Position numbers and translations under genes: made by a program
Shown: piece by piece, positions 39,179 through 47,558 of the stretch
Layout: every line of letters begins with the position of its first letter
How positions within the stretch are numbered: the stretch's first letter is position 1
NCBI GenBank assembly: GCA_002245855.1
Contig: NOUX01000005.1
Span: forward strand, 186,001 to 250,000
Source of the DNA: Sphingobacterium cellulitidis
GTDB lineage: Bacteria > Bacteroidota > Bacteroidia > Sphingobacteriales > Sphingobacteriaceae
Reading direction: 5' to 3'
DNA: 64,000 nucleotides
Notes under the pieces: generated by a model
The model's database searches: none
What the model was told of the DNA's origin: nothing
Seen by the model: the letters and a program-made list of their open reading frames with translations, nothing else

Positions 39179-39340
39179 TTAAAAATCTGAGTTTGATGTA
39201 CCGCCCTCACCACCATTCCAGTCATTAACTGAAGGATCAGGGGATGCAGAACCAGATGCTGCCGCGATCCCATGTTCTAATTCTACGATGAGCACCTTCA
39301 TTTCAGGCGCTTCGTACACTTGATTTTCCTTTTTTTTCAT
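39179..39340 (-). CDS. Small leader-core-like peptide (53 residues), candidate precursor
   Basis: This short gene begins MKKKENQVYEAPEMKVLI. A Y-x-x-P-x-M motif at residues 9-14 resembles the YxxPxL signature read by PqqD-type recognition proteins. A helical acidic segment ends in H23-G24, followed by a small-residue and Gly/Asp/Ser-rich tail (SPDPS at 33-37, WNGGEGGTSN at 41-50) ending in D52-F53. Similar short genes precede fimbrillins in other Bacteroidetes, so it may be a fimbrial partner. Its closeness to the PqqD/HprK/exporter operon makes a modified, exported peptide plausible. Confidence 0.65.
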   Translation of the reverse strand: MKKKENQVYEAPEMKVLIVELEHGIAAASGSASPDPSVNDWNGGEGGTSNSDF

Positions 39341-39688
39341 ATGAACACTTGTTTTTGGTTAAATTTTTAGTTGAAATTATATTAATTCATAGTAATTTAT
39401 TTTATTGAACATTTTATTGGATTCCAAGTGAGTCAATTCTTTTCGCAAGATCAAATTCGCCTCTATTAGAATATAATCGAAATTTTTGGTTACTTGATTA
39501 ATTATTATTGATTTGGATAATAAAAAATATTAGTTTATTCCTGTTAAACTACAACAATATTAGATAAAAGTTTTTTCAAAAGCAAAATTTAACATTTTTT
39601 TTAGAGTTCCATTTAATTTAAAATATACGTATTTCCTTTTAACTTTGGGGTCTGAATTTAAATAGATTTCTAATTCTTCTAGGACCAA
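39341..39688. other. Intergenic region upstream of the 53-residue peptide gene
   Basis: About 350 bp of AT-rich DNA between the wzc-like stop and the small peptide start. It should hold the promoter of the peptide-fimbrillin unit. No strong consensus element or terminator for the wzc-like gene was seen. Confidence 0.4.
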
Positions 39689-42091
39689 TTAGTTCTTGGG
39701 TAGGCCCGTGACTTTTCGAATCCAGGTGTAAAGCCACCTCAATCCCATTTTGTTTGCCTGATCAGTATCACCATATCCGTAACCATATCCATATCCATAT
39801 CCATACCCACTCTTAAAATCTACATCATTGAGGACCAAGGCCATATTCTTTAGTTTGCCCTCTGCATATAATTCTTTTGGTATTTCAGTCAATCTTCTAT
39901 CTAGATAATCTGCACGACTTACATATATTGTTATATCTGCTGAATCTGCAATCAACAAAGTGTCTGTCACAAGGCTTACAGGAGCTGTATCAACAATTAC
40001 ATAATCATATTCCTGGCGTGCATAATCGATTATTCCCTTAAAATTACCATTCATTAATAGCTCGGCCGGATTAGGAGCTATATAACCTGAATAGACAAAG
40101 TCAAAATCGTATTTTTCAGGACATTTTAAAATCAGGTTATTTATTGGTGTAGTAGGATCAACTAAATATTGGGTAATACCAATATTATTGTGTTTCAAGT
40201 GTGATACTCCTAAATATTCAAGGACTTTAGGTGATCGTATATCAGCACCGATCAAAATCACCTTTTTCCCTGATTGAGAGAATATGCTAGCTAGATTAGT
40301 TGCTAGAAATGATTTGCCCTCGCCTGATATAGTGCTAGTGACATATAGAACCTTACCGCCCTTGATACTTTCGGCTCCAAGCATAAAGGAGATATTCGTC
40401 CTAATAATTCTCAATGCTTCAGCAAGTGGAGTTCTGGAGTTAGTCTGGACAATCTTTTCGGCAACTTTTGGAACCTGCCCTAGAATTGGTGCACCAATCA
40501 GATCTTCCAGTTCTTTTTTGGAGTGAATCTTATTATCCGTCAAAAATTTTAGATACAGAAATGAAAATGGAATTAAAAACCCAACTATCAAAGCCCCGCC
40601 AAATACATAAAGTTTTCTTGGTGATACTGGGCGCGTATATCCATATGCGTAATCCACCACTTTCAAATTTGCAGGAGTGGCTGAGGCATTTATCTCGTTT
40701 TCTTCTCGTTTTTGGAGCAAAAATAAATAAATGGACTCCACAACCTTTTGTTGCCTTGTAAGATCTCTGAAATGAAGTTCCTGATTAGGAAAATTTGACA
40801 TCTTTCCTGCCAACATTTTTTTTTGGTTCTGCAAGCTGTTAATATTGACTTTTATAACATTTTCCATGTTATCAAGTGACACCTTCAAATTGTCTCTAAG
40901 GATTGATAAGTTTTTATCTAAATTAACAACAATAGGACTTTCATCAGTGCTAGAACGCAAGAGATCAGATCTTTCAAGGATCAAATCGTTATAAGTCTTG
41001 ACAATGCTTTGAACGGTTTGATCTGTTAATCCTATATTAGATGGCAAGAGAGAAAATTCAGATTTAAGTGAAGATTCACGAATAATTCCCGACAGATAAA
41101 GTTGAGTTTGGTATTCTACTAATTTACGTTCCTGTTCGGAGGCATCTTTCATCAACAGCTGAGTTTGGGCCTGGATGTCTGCCAGTTCGTTATCTCCCTT
41201 AAAGTTTGCGATTCGAGAGTCTGCTGCTTTTAAATCTTTATTTATCAGTTCAAGCCTTGAATTGATAAAGATTGAAGTATTCCTAAAGATGCTCTCTTTA
41301 TCAAAACTGCGGTCCTGATCATAATGCTGAATCAAGGAGTTTAATATCATTTCACCTTTAGCGGGCGAGGATGTCTCTATAGACATTCTTATTGCAAATG
41401 ATTGTTCCTTGGAATTGGATTCAATATTTACTAAGCCCTGCAGAACATTGACGGAAAAATCCTTGGGTAAAACCTGGATTCGAATTTCCCCGTTCCAATC
41501 TGGATACAATCCCGTTGATAATATACTGATTGGCCCTAAGGGAGAGTCGAATTTTTGCCCCAATTTATATTTCCTTTTATCCGAATATTCGTCCCAAACC
41601 TGATACCCTTCGGAGTTCTTAAGAACCATTATTTCATAAATTACACTGTCCATTCTTGAATTCGAAGGCTCGTGAATAAACAACTGAATTGGGCTATCTT
41701 TTATTAATATTTCTTTTTCAGTTATTTTACCTTTAATAAAATAGCTTATATGAAGATCATTGGCATCGACCACTTTCCTGAGAATCCTCCTAGAACGTAA
41801 GATCTGAGTTTGGTCATTTACATATGCAGCAGAGGATGAGGTTCTACCGGCAAGATTAGCCAATTCAGCAAGTCCTGCCATTTCCCCAGAAGCTTGTTTT
41901 TCATCCTGCAGTAATATCATTGCCTGGGTATAGTATATCTTCTTAGCATAACGAAGGTACACAGCACCACAGAGTAAAGATAAAATAAGAAAAAACAAGA
42001 AAAATTTCCAATAATTGAGGTACAGCTCTATTTGCTGTCTCATAAGGGTTGCAGTAGCATCCTTGTTGTTAGGGCTAGAAAAATTATCCAT
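39689..42091 (-). CDS. wzc: Polysaccharide biosynthesis tyrosine autokinase (Wzc-like)
   Basis: The 800-residue protein has a Wzz-type periplasmic domain between two membrane helices (near residues 32-48 and 505-525). A cytosolic BY-kinase follows, with Walker A TISGEGKS near residue 590 and a second Walker motif, ILIGADIRSP, near 613. A C-terminal GYGYGYG tract is the autophosphorylated tyrosine cluster. It controls chain length and export of surface polysaccharide. No wza or wzy gene is adjacent. A close relative lies at 62045-64000. Confidence 0.92.
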   Translation of the reverse strand: MDNFSSPNNKDATATLMRQQIELYLNYWKFFLFFLILSLLCGAVYLRYAKKIYYTQAMILLQDEKQASGEMAGLAELANLAGRTSSSAAYVNDQTQILRSRRILRKVVDANDLHISYFIKGKITEKEILIKDSPIQLFIHEPSNSRMDSVIYEIMVLKNSEGYQVWDEYSDKRKYKLGQKFDSPLGPISILSTGLYPDWNGEIRIQVLPKDFSVNVLQGLVNIESNSKEQSFAIRMSIETSSPAKGEMILNSLIQHYDQDRSFDKESIFRNTSIFINSRLELINKDLKAADSRIANFKGDNELADIQAQTQLLMKDASEQERKLVEYQTQLYLSGIIRESSLKSEFSLLPSNIGLTDQTVQSIVKTYNDLILERSDLLRSSTDESPIVVNLDKNLSILRDNLKVSLDNMENVIKVNINSLQNQKKMLAGKMSNFPNQELHFRDLTRQQKVVESIYLFLLQKREENEINASATPANLKVVDYAYGYTRPVSPRKLYVFGGALIVGFLIPFSFLYLKFLTDNKIHSKKELEDLIGAPILGQVPKVAEKIVQTNSRTPLAEALRIIRTNISFMLGAESIKGGKVLYVTSTISGEGKSFLATNLASIFSQSGKKVILIGADIRSPKVLEYLGVSHLKHNNIGITQYLVDPTTPINNLILKCPEKYDFDFVYSGYIAPNPAELLMNGNFKGIIDYARQEYDYVIVDTAPVSLVTDTLLIADSADITIYVSRADYLDRRLTEIPKELYAEGKLKNMALVLNDVDFKSGYGYGYGYGYGYGDTDQANKMGLRWLYTWIRKVTGLPKN
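39786..39811 (-). repeat. Hexanucleotide repeat coding for the Gly-Tyr cluster
   Basis: A short run of TATGGA-type hexamers encodes alternating Gly and Tyr at the kinase C-terminus. The same run is present at about 62128-62158 in the second wzc-like gene. Such repeats can slip and change the number of phosphorylatable tyrosines. Confidence 0.6.
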
Positions 42092-42854
42092 ACTAGAGTT
42101 AATGACACTTGGTAATATCTTAATCTAAGCACAATAATAGTATTTAAAATTTAAAATTGTAGCCTTATCTGGTTAAAAAAAGAAGTAAATGTTTTACTGA
42201 TGTTACATGAAGGTAAATTTCCTGGCAGGCATCAATGTAATTGGAAACTTATGCTAAAAAACAAATATTTATTGAAAAGTCCCCCTTCTCATTCCAGTAA
42301 ACTGAATTATGTAGTTAGACCTAAATAAAAAAAGTTAACCACATTAAAAATTAGGGGTTTTGCATGAATATCTGATAACAATTAACAAGGATGAAGGACT
42401 AAAAAAATTAATACTTCTTTATTTATGACAATCCCAGATAGGAAATAATCCATTAAAAAAATAAGGCCTTATCACGAATGATAAGGCCTGTTAACCAAGT
42501 GTTCATAATCCTCTAAGGAAAATGATGAACAAATATAGCGATGTGAAAAGAATAACAATTATTTAACGTAATAAAAATAGCTAAAGAACTACAGATTGGT
42601 TTTCTACGTGCAACCGAAGCAATATAATAACCTGGTAAATAGGAACTTAAATCTCTTTAAAAATGATTTCTTAATGTAACATTTTTTATAAGAACCCTTC
42701 ATTATTCATTAGCTATAATTATCCTTAACAAAAAAATTAAATAACTAATATTTATCAAGGTTAAAATTTATTTCTTTGAATCCAATATTAACCTTTTAAT
42801 CAATTATTCAGAACCAAAAACCAATAGATTTTAATTTTCGGATTAAATTAATTT
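42092..42854. other. Intergenic region upstream of the Wzc-like gene
   Basis: These 760 bp hold no gene-like frame of useful length. A strong terminator lies in the middle (listed separately). A 17-codon frame (MNTWLTGLIIRDKALFF) runs through that hairpin, preceded by GAGGATT, but is probably coincidence. The left part should hold the wzc promoter. Confidence 0.4.
42455..42489 (-). terminator. Strong rho-independent terminator
   Basis: A perfect 10-base stem (AGGCCTTATC at 42464-42473, GATAAGGCCT at 42480-42489) with a 6-base loop is followed on the minus strand by TATTTTTTT. It lies 366 bases after the stop of the 42855 gene and 373 bases before the wzc-like start. It ends the upstream operon or acts as an attenuator of the wzc transcript. 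Confidence 0.8.
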
Positions 42855-44057
42855 TCAACAGCTTTTTACCTTTTCAATCATTATCTTCAATTTTTCAATT
42901 ACTATTGCTTTATCTCTTTCTTCGGGATGGTAGGATTTGGTTCGCATTCCAGCAGGTGAAAGGTCAGTCCGATATTGGGATGATAAGAAAGGGACTATTT
43001 CATTATAAACTTGTGACAAGGATCTTGCCTGTACCAAGCCAGCCTCATCTACCGATCTTAAAATCAAGGCCATTTGATCAACTGATAAAAGACATTTAAT
43101 TTTTGCAAAGCTATAAGGCTTGCGTTTTTTGTTTTCAGGAGGACTCCCATTTACAGAAGGGTTAAAATCATTACCAGAATGCATTTGATTTTGCAAGTAT
43201 TCTATCTCAACATCAAAATAATTGTTCACGAAGTTATCTACTGTAATATACTTTGGATTAAGAATTACCTCAGGTTTACGATGTAACTGCTTAAATTCCC
43301 TTTGATAGTTCATTAAGGCAAGTAATTGGTCTGAAATTCTTTCTTTTCCAGAAATCTGTCGTTTGATTTTATCTAGCATCAAATTCATCGCCCTTTTACT
43401 ATTAAAGTTCAAATAAATAACCAATCGATCCGCAGATCCAAATAATGAATCATTCTCTTGCCAATTCCATCCCTCTAAAGTTTTAAGAAGGAATATTTTG
43501 TATTCCAATGCCCTTTTATCGATTTTGAAAGACAAACCTTCTAGATTTACAAATGCCAAAGTCCTTCCCACGACCAGAGAAGACAAGCAACATGGAGGAA
43601 TTGATTCTTTTAAACCCAACAACCTGCTTCTTAAATCATTTAAGACATTTTGAAGAATTGCTGGAGCTAATCTTCTATTTTGGCTCATTAATCTGCCGAA
43701 TCTATTTTCCAATAAATTATTAATGTTTAATAATGATTTTGAAAGTAGTTCGAGTATGGTCCTAATTTCGGATCTAAAACTATTATCTGGTATCTGCATC
43801 TTTTGAATTTGTTCCAATAGGTAAACAGATTCTTCATAATGCTGCTGGATAAATACAAGATGTGTTTGAGAGGAAATACTACATACGGCTTTTTCCTTGA
43901 TAATTTCTTGAAAAGATTGCATCTCAGATGAGATTTGTTCCTTAGTTTCAAGTACCCATTGGTGAAACATGAAATCTTCTTTGGGGAAATTACTCGATTC
44001 GATAATTTCAATCAAAGAATCAAAGAAAGAAAATTGATAATTTTTATGATTTTCCAT
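42855..44057 (-). CDS. Hypothetical protein, C-terminal region RteC-like in style
   Basis: The 400-residue soluble protein is mainly helical. The C-terminal ~85 residues (FAKIKCLLSVDQMALILRSV onward, through LSQVYNEIVPFL) resemble the end of RteC-type proteins, regulators found in Bacteroidetes mobile elements, but the match is weak. A segment FVNNYFDVEIEYLQNQMHS precedes it. It follows the LytTR regulator gene by 81 bases on the same strand and is probably co-transcribed with the two-component system. No catalytic motif is seen and function is unknown. Confidence 0.45.
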   Translation of the reverse strand: MENHKNYQFSFFDSLIEIIESSNFPKEDFMFHQWVLETKEQISSEMQSFQEIIKEKAVCSISSQTHLVFIQQHYEESVYLLEQIQKMQIPDNSFRSEIRTILELLSKSLLNINNLLENRFGRLMSQNRRLAPAILQNVLNDLRSRLLGLKESIPPCCLSSLVVGRTLAFVNLEGLSFKIDKRALEYKIFLLKTLEGWNWQENDSLFGSADRLVIYLNFNSKRAMNLMLDKIKRQISGKERISDQLLALMNYQREFKQLHRKPEVILNPKYITVDNFVNNYFDVEIEYLQNQMHSGNDFNPSVNGSPPENKKRKPYSFAKIKCLLSVDQMALILRSVDEAGLVQARSLSQVYNEIVPFLSSQYRTDLSPAGMRTKSYHPEERDKAIVIEKLKIMIEKVKSC

Positions 44058-44138
44058 TTCTAATTTATTGATCAGAGGAACTGTTGATATAATTGGAGGT
44101 CAATAGAATTATGTTATTACTACTTAATCTTATGAAAA

Positions 44139-44909
44139 CTATACCACATTATGTTGAATAAAGTCTCTAAAGTCAGTGAAAACATTTAAGTCCCCTACAG
44201 GAATTTCATTTTTTACATGATTAAGCTTAATCATGTGTTTTTTATAAGAATTAAAGTATATGGAATTAAATATAAATCCTTTAGCACACTGAATAAACCA
44301 ATTTCTGGGAAGCATATTTTTAATTTCCTGAAATGAACTATTACTTACCAAAGGATCATTTGTAAGATTGGTGTAAATAAGAACATATCTATTGGAAGCA
44401 GAAATGTAAAAAATATCTTTGAACCTAACTAATTTACGCATGTATCTAATAGGACCTTTAATATTAAAATAGGCATCGTAATGATCTAACGAATCTCTAT
44501 CATTAAGCTCCGGGGAAGTAATCTGCATCTCTGTATCAAACCTTCCTAATGCAACTAGCAATCTGGTGTAAGAAACTGGTTTTAATAGTACATCTACAAC
44601 ATGGCGTTGGTATCCCTTGTCCTCAAATTCAGCAAAGGCCGTATAAAGGATAATTTTAGTTTTCATTTTTGGTAGAGCGGAGATAAAATCAAGGCCATTC
44701 ATCTCTTCCATTTGAACATCTAAAATAACTAGATCCACCTTATTAAATCTTAAAAATGTTAATGCTCTGATAGGTTCGGTGAATGTTTCAAGGATTTTTA
44801 CATTAGGAATCATTTTTAACCATTTCAAGAGGTGATCAATACATGCTTGCTGATCATCCACAATAATAACTGACCATTGTTTCATATTTCTATATTTAAA
44901 ATTTAACAA
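44139..44909 (-). CDS. LytTR-family response regulator
   Basis: The 256-residue protein has a receiver domain with acidic pair VDDQ, phospho-acceptor D64 (VILDVQMEEMNG) and a C-terminal LytTR-type DNA-binding domain (RFKDIFYISASNRYVLIYT onward). It overlaps the sensor kinase gene by 14 bases; an internal start at M9 (44885) would remove the overlap and begin right at the receiver fold. It forms a two-component pair with the kinase. Such pairs control fimbriae, envelope or peptide-signalling genes. The neighbouring short peptide gene is a plausible target. Confidence 0.9.
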   Translation of the reverse strand: MLNFKYRNMKQWSVIIVDDQQACIDHLLKWLKMIPNVKILETFTEPIRALTFLRFNKVDLVILDVQMEEMNGLDFISALPKMKTKIILYTAFAEFEDKGYQRHVVDVLLKPVSYTRLLVALGRFDTEMQITSPELNDRDSLDHYDAYFNIKGPIRYMRKLVRFKDIFYISASNRYVLIYTNLTNDPLVSNSSFQEIKNMLPRNWFIQCAKGFIFNSIYFNSYKKHMIKLNHVKNEIPVGDLNVFTDFRDFIQHNVV

Positions 44910-45948
44910 TTAGCTTGGTGGTAAACCATTCCTTTGTTTGTTCAGAACTAAAAGTATACTGATCTTTAAATACTAATTCCAACCTTTTGCGAAGGTTTCC
45001 CAGCCCCAATCCATGACTTAAAAGTTTATCTTTGGATCGCATAATCTTATTTTCTAATATTATTTGGTATCCTTGATTATCTACCCTTATCTCAAGTCGG
45101 GCGGGTTCTCCGATGTTATTAAACTGACCATGTTTGAAAACATTCATTATGAGTGTTAATAATCCGGTAGGTGGAATTAGTGCTCCCCTGGTATTGCCCA
45201 TAATATTCCATTCTATATACGAAGCTTTTCTTGAAAATTCTTCTTGGATTGAAATATATCGGCGACATGCATCGATTTCTGAATAAAGTGAAATTAATCG
45301 TGGCCCTTCCGGAATACAGGAGACCATGAAATAGTGCATTAATTTATACATCTCCCCAACTTGATTCCTCATGGGCAATTCCGTTTTCATAAGTTGCTGT
45401 TCCCAAGCCTGAAATACATTGACAAGGAAATGGGGTGGTACCTGCTGAGACAATGTAAAATATTCAAATTGTTTCCTTTTGGATTCTTCAGAAATCCTGA
45501 GGTTCATTTCATAAATCCTTTCTTTACTAGCTCTTAATTTACTACTATACTGAAAATCCAAAATCGCCAAAAAGGTAAAGTGCCCAATCATAATTAAATA
45601 AATTTGAAGAAATTGCATTAAATTAAAGACACGTCCTTCCACCAGATACTTTCCATATATTAAACTTTGAGCAAAACTTCCATATGTCAATTCATAAAGC
45701 AAATAACCACTAAAACCATAAACTAAGGTTAGCCAAAATATTAGTACAAGCCATTTCTGGTTTGGAACAAACCTATTTAGGGAAAAGGAAACAGAATAAA
45801 ATATAAATACAAAGAAAGGGAGTGAATATAGAACAGTGAGAAATGAAAGTCCAGAATTACCCATTAAATTGATAAGGTAAAAGTATATCGAATAAGCTAC
45901 CCAAAACAATAAATGTTGCTTAATAATTGGATTAATAGTAATAAACAT
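44896..45948 (-). CDS. LytS/YehU-type sensor histidine kinase
   Basis: The 350-residue protein has four N-terminal membrane helices (within residues ~10-135), a short coiled linker and a His_kinase domain with PHFLVN at residues 172-177 (H173). The ATPase has LLTLIMNVFKHG as the N-box and GLGLGNLRKRLEL as the G-box. In the N-box the usual glutamate (LVENAIKHG) is methionine, an unusual change for a catalytic residue. It pairs with the LytTR regulator downstream. It follows the acyltransferase-like gene by 83 bases. Confidence 0.88.
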   Translation of the reverse strand: MFITINPIIKQHLLFWVAYSIYFYLINLMGNSGLSFLTVLYSLPFFVFIFYSVSFSLNRFVPNQKWLVLIFWLTLVYGFSGYLLYELTYGSFAQSLIYGKYLVEGRVFNLMQFLQIYLIMIGHFTFLAILDFQYSSKLRASKERIYEMNLRISEESKRKQFEYFTLSQQVPPHFLVNVFQAWEQQLMKTELPMRNQVGEMYKLMHYFMVSCIPEGPRLISLYSEIDACRRYISIQEEFSRKASYIEWNIMGNTRGALIPPTGLLTLIMNVFKHGQFNNIGEPARLEIRVDNQGYQIILENKIMRSKDKLLSHGLGLGNLRKRLELVFKDQYTFSSEQTKEWFTTKLIVKF

Positions 45949-46031
45949 AATAGGTAAATGGAGGTCATTGTTTGAGATTTTTACCCAAACAGAAATTACA
46001 ATATATAAAAATTTGCATAAGAATTAAAATT

Positions 46032-46982
46032 TCAATCAAGCATTTCATTAAATTGAAACTCGCTTATTTGAATTACCCTATAGGAATATTTATCAAGCAT
46101 AAAATAACATCCTGCTCTAGTAAAAGGGATAATTCTGTCTGAGGATTTCCATTTGCTAACATTTGAAATAGGCAAAAAATAGCGGTGCAGGTAGAACCAA
46201 CCTTCCCAAATAAAGGGCTCTATTTTTAATTGTTCAAAGAATCGTTTATATATATCGCCTATCGTTTGCTTGACAAACTTTTTTCTTTCCATTTCCAAAT
46301 TACAATTATAAAACTCCAGTAAACTCAACGCCTGGAAACTGATTGGATTTTCAGAAGTATCTGTAACCAGATAAATCGGAAGAGCCAGAAGGTAAGCCAT
46401 ATCAAGAAATCCACTCCTGACCTTTATACTGGCATTTTGAAGTTCAACCCTGTGAACAGACTTATCGGAGGAGACATCAAAGGTGCCTCTTGCTCCATCA
46501 GCATATACAAAAACACTAACATTCTTTTCCACCATTGCTCGTAGTTTAAAGAATAAAGTAGGATCCTCGGCTTCAAGAAGAAATAATTTCCCTCCGGAGC
46601 CTCCCCCACGAATAAGCTTATGGTAATATGCTTGGTAATCATGGAGAACATTTTTTGATATTACCACGCACAAAGATATCCCTGAAGAAATTAAGCGAAG
46701 GGGTATGGTTCGGTAAGCGCCATAATGAAAAGAAACAATCATTGATGGAGAAGATATAATACGATTAAAAACTTCACTATCCTCAGGCAAACACTGCAAT
46801 CCTTCTGTATGGTTATGTTGAGATTGCATTTTAGTGTAACGCAACAATTTGCAGAAGTCCTTTACACTACTCGCTAGATCTGAATCTCCCAGCATATGTT
46901 GAGCGTTTGCTGTAAAATATACGAATTCTCTCCACTGTTCCTTTCCGAGAGCTTCATACAATGATCGAAATGAATATTTCAT
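46032..46982 (-). CDS. Acyltransferase-like protein (LpxL/HtrB-type fold), possibly inactive
   Basis: The 316-residue protein has a pattern like lysophospholipid and lauroyl acyltransferases: MIVSFHYGAYRTIPLRL at ~81-97 stands where these enzymes have the catalytic HX4E, and FVYADGARG at ~159-167 resembles their later motif. The acidic partner of the histidine is arginine here (H86, R91), so activity or substrate may differ. No membrane helix is evident. It lies after the 43-residue peptide gene and its terminator, and before the two-component genes. A peptide-acylating role is speculation. Confidence 0.5.
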   Translation of the reverse strand: MKYSFRSLYEALGKEQWREFVYFTANAQHMLGDSDLASSVKDFCKLLRYTKMQSQHNHTEGLQCLPEDSEVFNRIISSPSMIVSFHYGAYRTIPLRLISSGISLCVVISKNVLHDYQAYYHKLIRGGGSGGKLFLLEAEDPTLFFKLRAMVEKNVSVFVYADGARGTFDVSSDKSVHRVELQNASIKVRSGFLDMAYLLALPIYLVTDTSENPISFQALSLLEFYNCNLEMERKKFVKQTIGDIYKRFFEQLKIEPFIWEGWFYLHRYFLPISNVSKWKSSDRIIPFTRAGCYFMLDKYSYRVIQISEFQFNEMLD

Positions 46983-47057
46983 AATACTATCATTATGGAG
47001 AACTTTAAGGCTTTAATAGGTTGTACAATTTCTAAGTTCCCTTGATTTACTGTGTGG

Positions 47058-47094
47058 AAAAATGGCTGCGTGCATAATTGATGCACGCATAGCC
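47058..47094 (-). terminator. Terminator or attenuator directly after the 43-residue peptide gene
   Basis: The stem GCGTGCAT/ATGCACGC (47068-47075 with 47081-47088) is extended by GGCT/AGCC across a 2-base bulge and followed on the minus strand by ATTTTTCC. It begins 6 bases after the peptide stop codon and precedes the acyltransferase-like gene. It probably makes the peptide transcript abundant relative to the genes behind it. Confidence 0.75.
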
Positions 47095-47100
47095 AAAAGA

Positions 47101-47232
47101 TTAGAACGGAAAGACAATATTACATTTCCGATCGTCATCAGGATTATCTCCCAAAAATTCCAACATTTCCTCCATTGAGATTGGAGAATCAGAAAGAACT
47201 GTGGTGAAGTCCATGAGTGAAATCATTTCCAT
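47101..47232 (-). CDS. 43-residue acidic peptide, candidate signalling or modified peptide
   Basis: This short gene begins MEMISLMDFTTVLSDSP. A methionine- and glutamate-rich middle follows (SMEEMLEFLGDNPDDD, residues 19-34), then a tail RKCNIVFPF with one cysteine (C37). It has no signal peptide. Its reality is supported by the terminator 6 bases after the stop and by placement ahead of the acyltransferase-like, kinase and regulator genes. The frame stays open about 20 codons upstream without an ATG, so it could be a remnant of a larger gene. It is too short for a family call. Confidence 0.45.
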   Translation of the reverse strand: MEMISLMDFTTVLSDSPISMEEMLEFLGDNPDDDRKCNIVFPF

Positions 47233-47558
47233 AATCAGGTCATCAAATGTTTTACCATAATCTGATCTCGCATCAGACAGGCGGCTTCATGCCATGAAGG
47301 CTTTATGATCGATCTCAACAAAGTTTACATTAAGATATGTTAGTTCCAAAATCCATGTATGAAGAGGCTATTTGACATGAATGAGTTACCATTTAGCTTA
47401 ATTTTACTGACAAAACCTTGTTTTATACAAGGCAAAAGCAATTTGGAACGAAACGAAGTAAAATTAGGGCTGGGATTATGGAGTTTTATTTATTAGAAAA
47501 GAGGAAAGATTTTCATGTAGCTCTCCTCTTAACAGGAACCAGAGAGTAATAATAATCT
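47233..47558. promoter_or_regulatory. Divergent upstream region with a perfect dyad
   Basis: This region lies between the leftward peptide gene and the rightward Crp-like regulator. A 15-base perfect dyad, CTTCATG-C-CATGAAG, lies at 47285-47299, 53 bases upstream of the peptide start. It could be an operator for the LytTR or Crp-like regulator. The core promoters were not identified. Confidence 0.4.

Noticed and set aside
42490..42525. 17-codon leader peptide running through the terminator at 42464-42489
   Set aside because: It is too short to judge, and its codons are fixed by the hairpin, so coincidence is the simpler reading.
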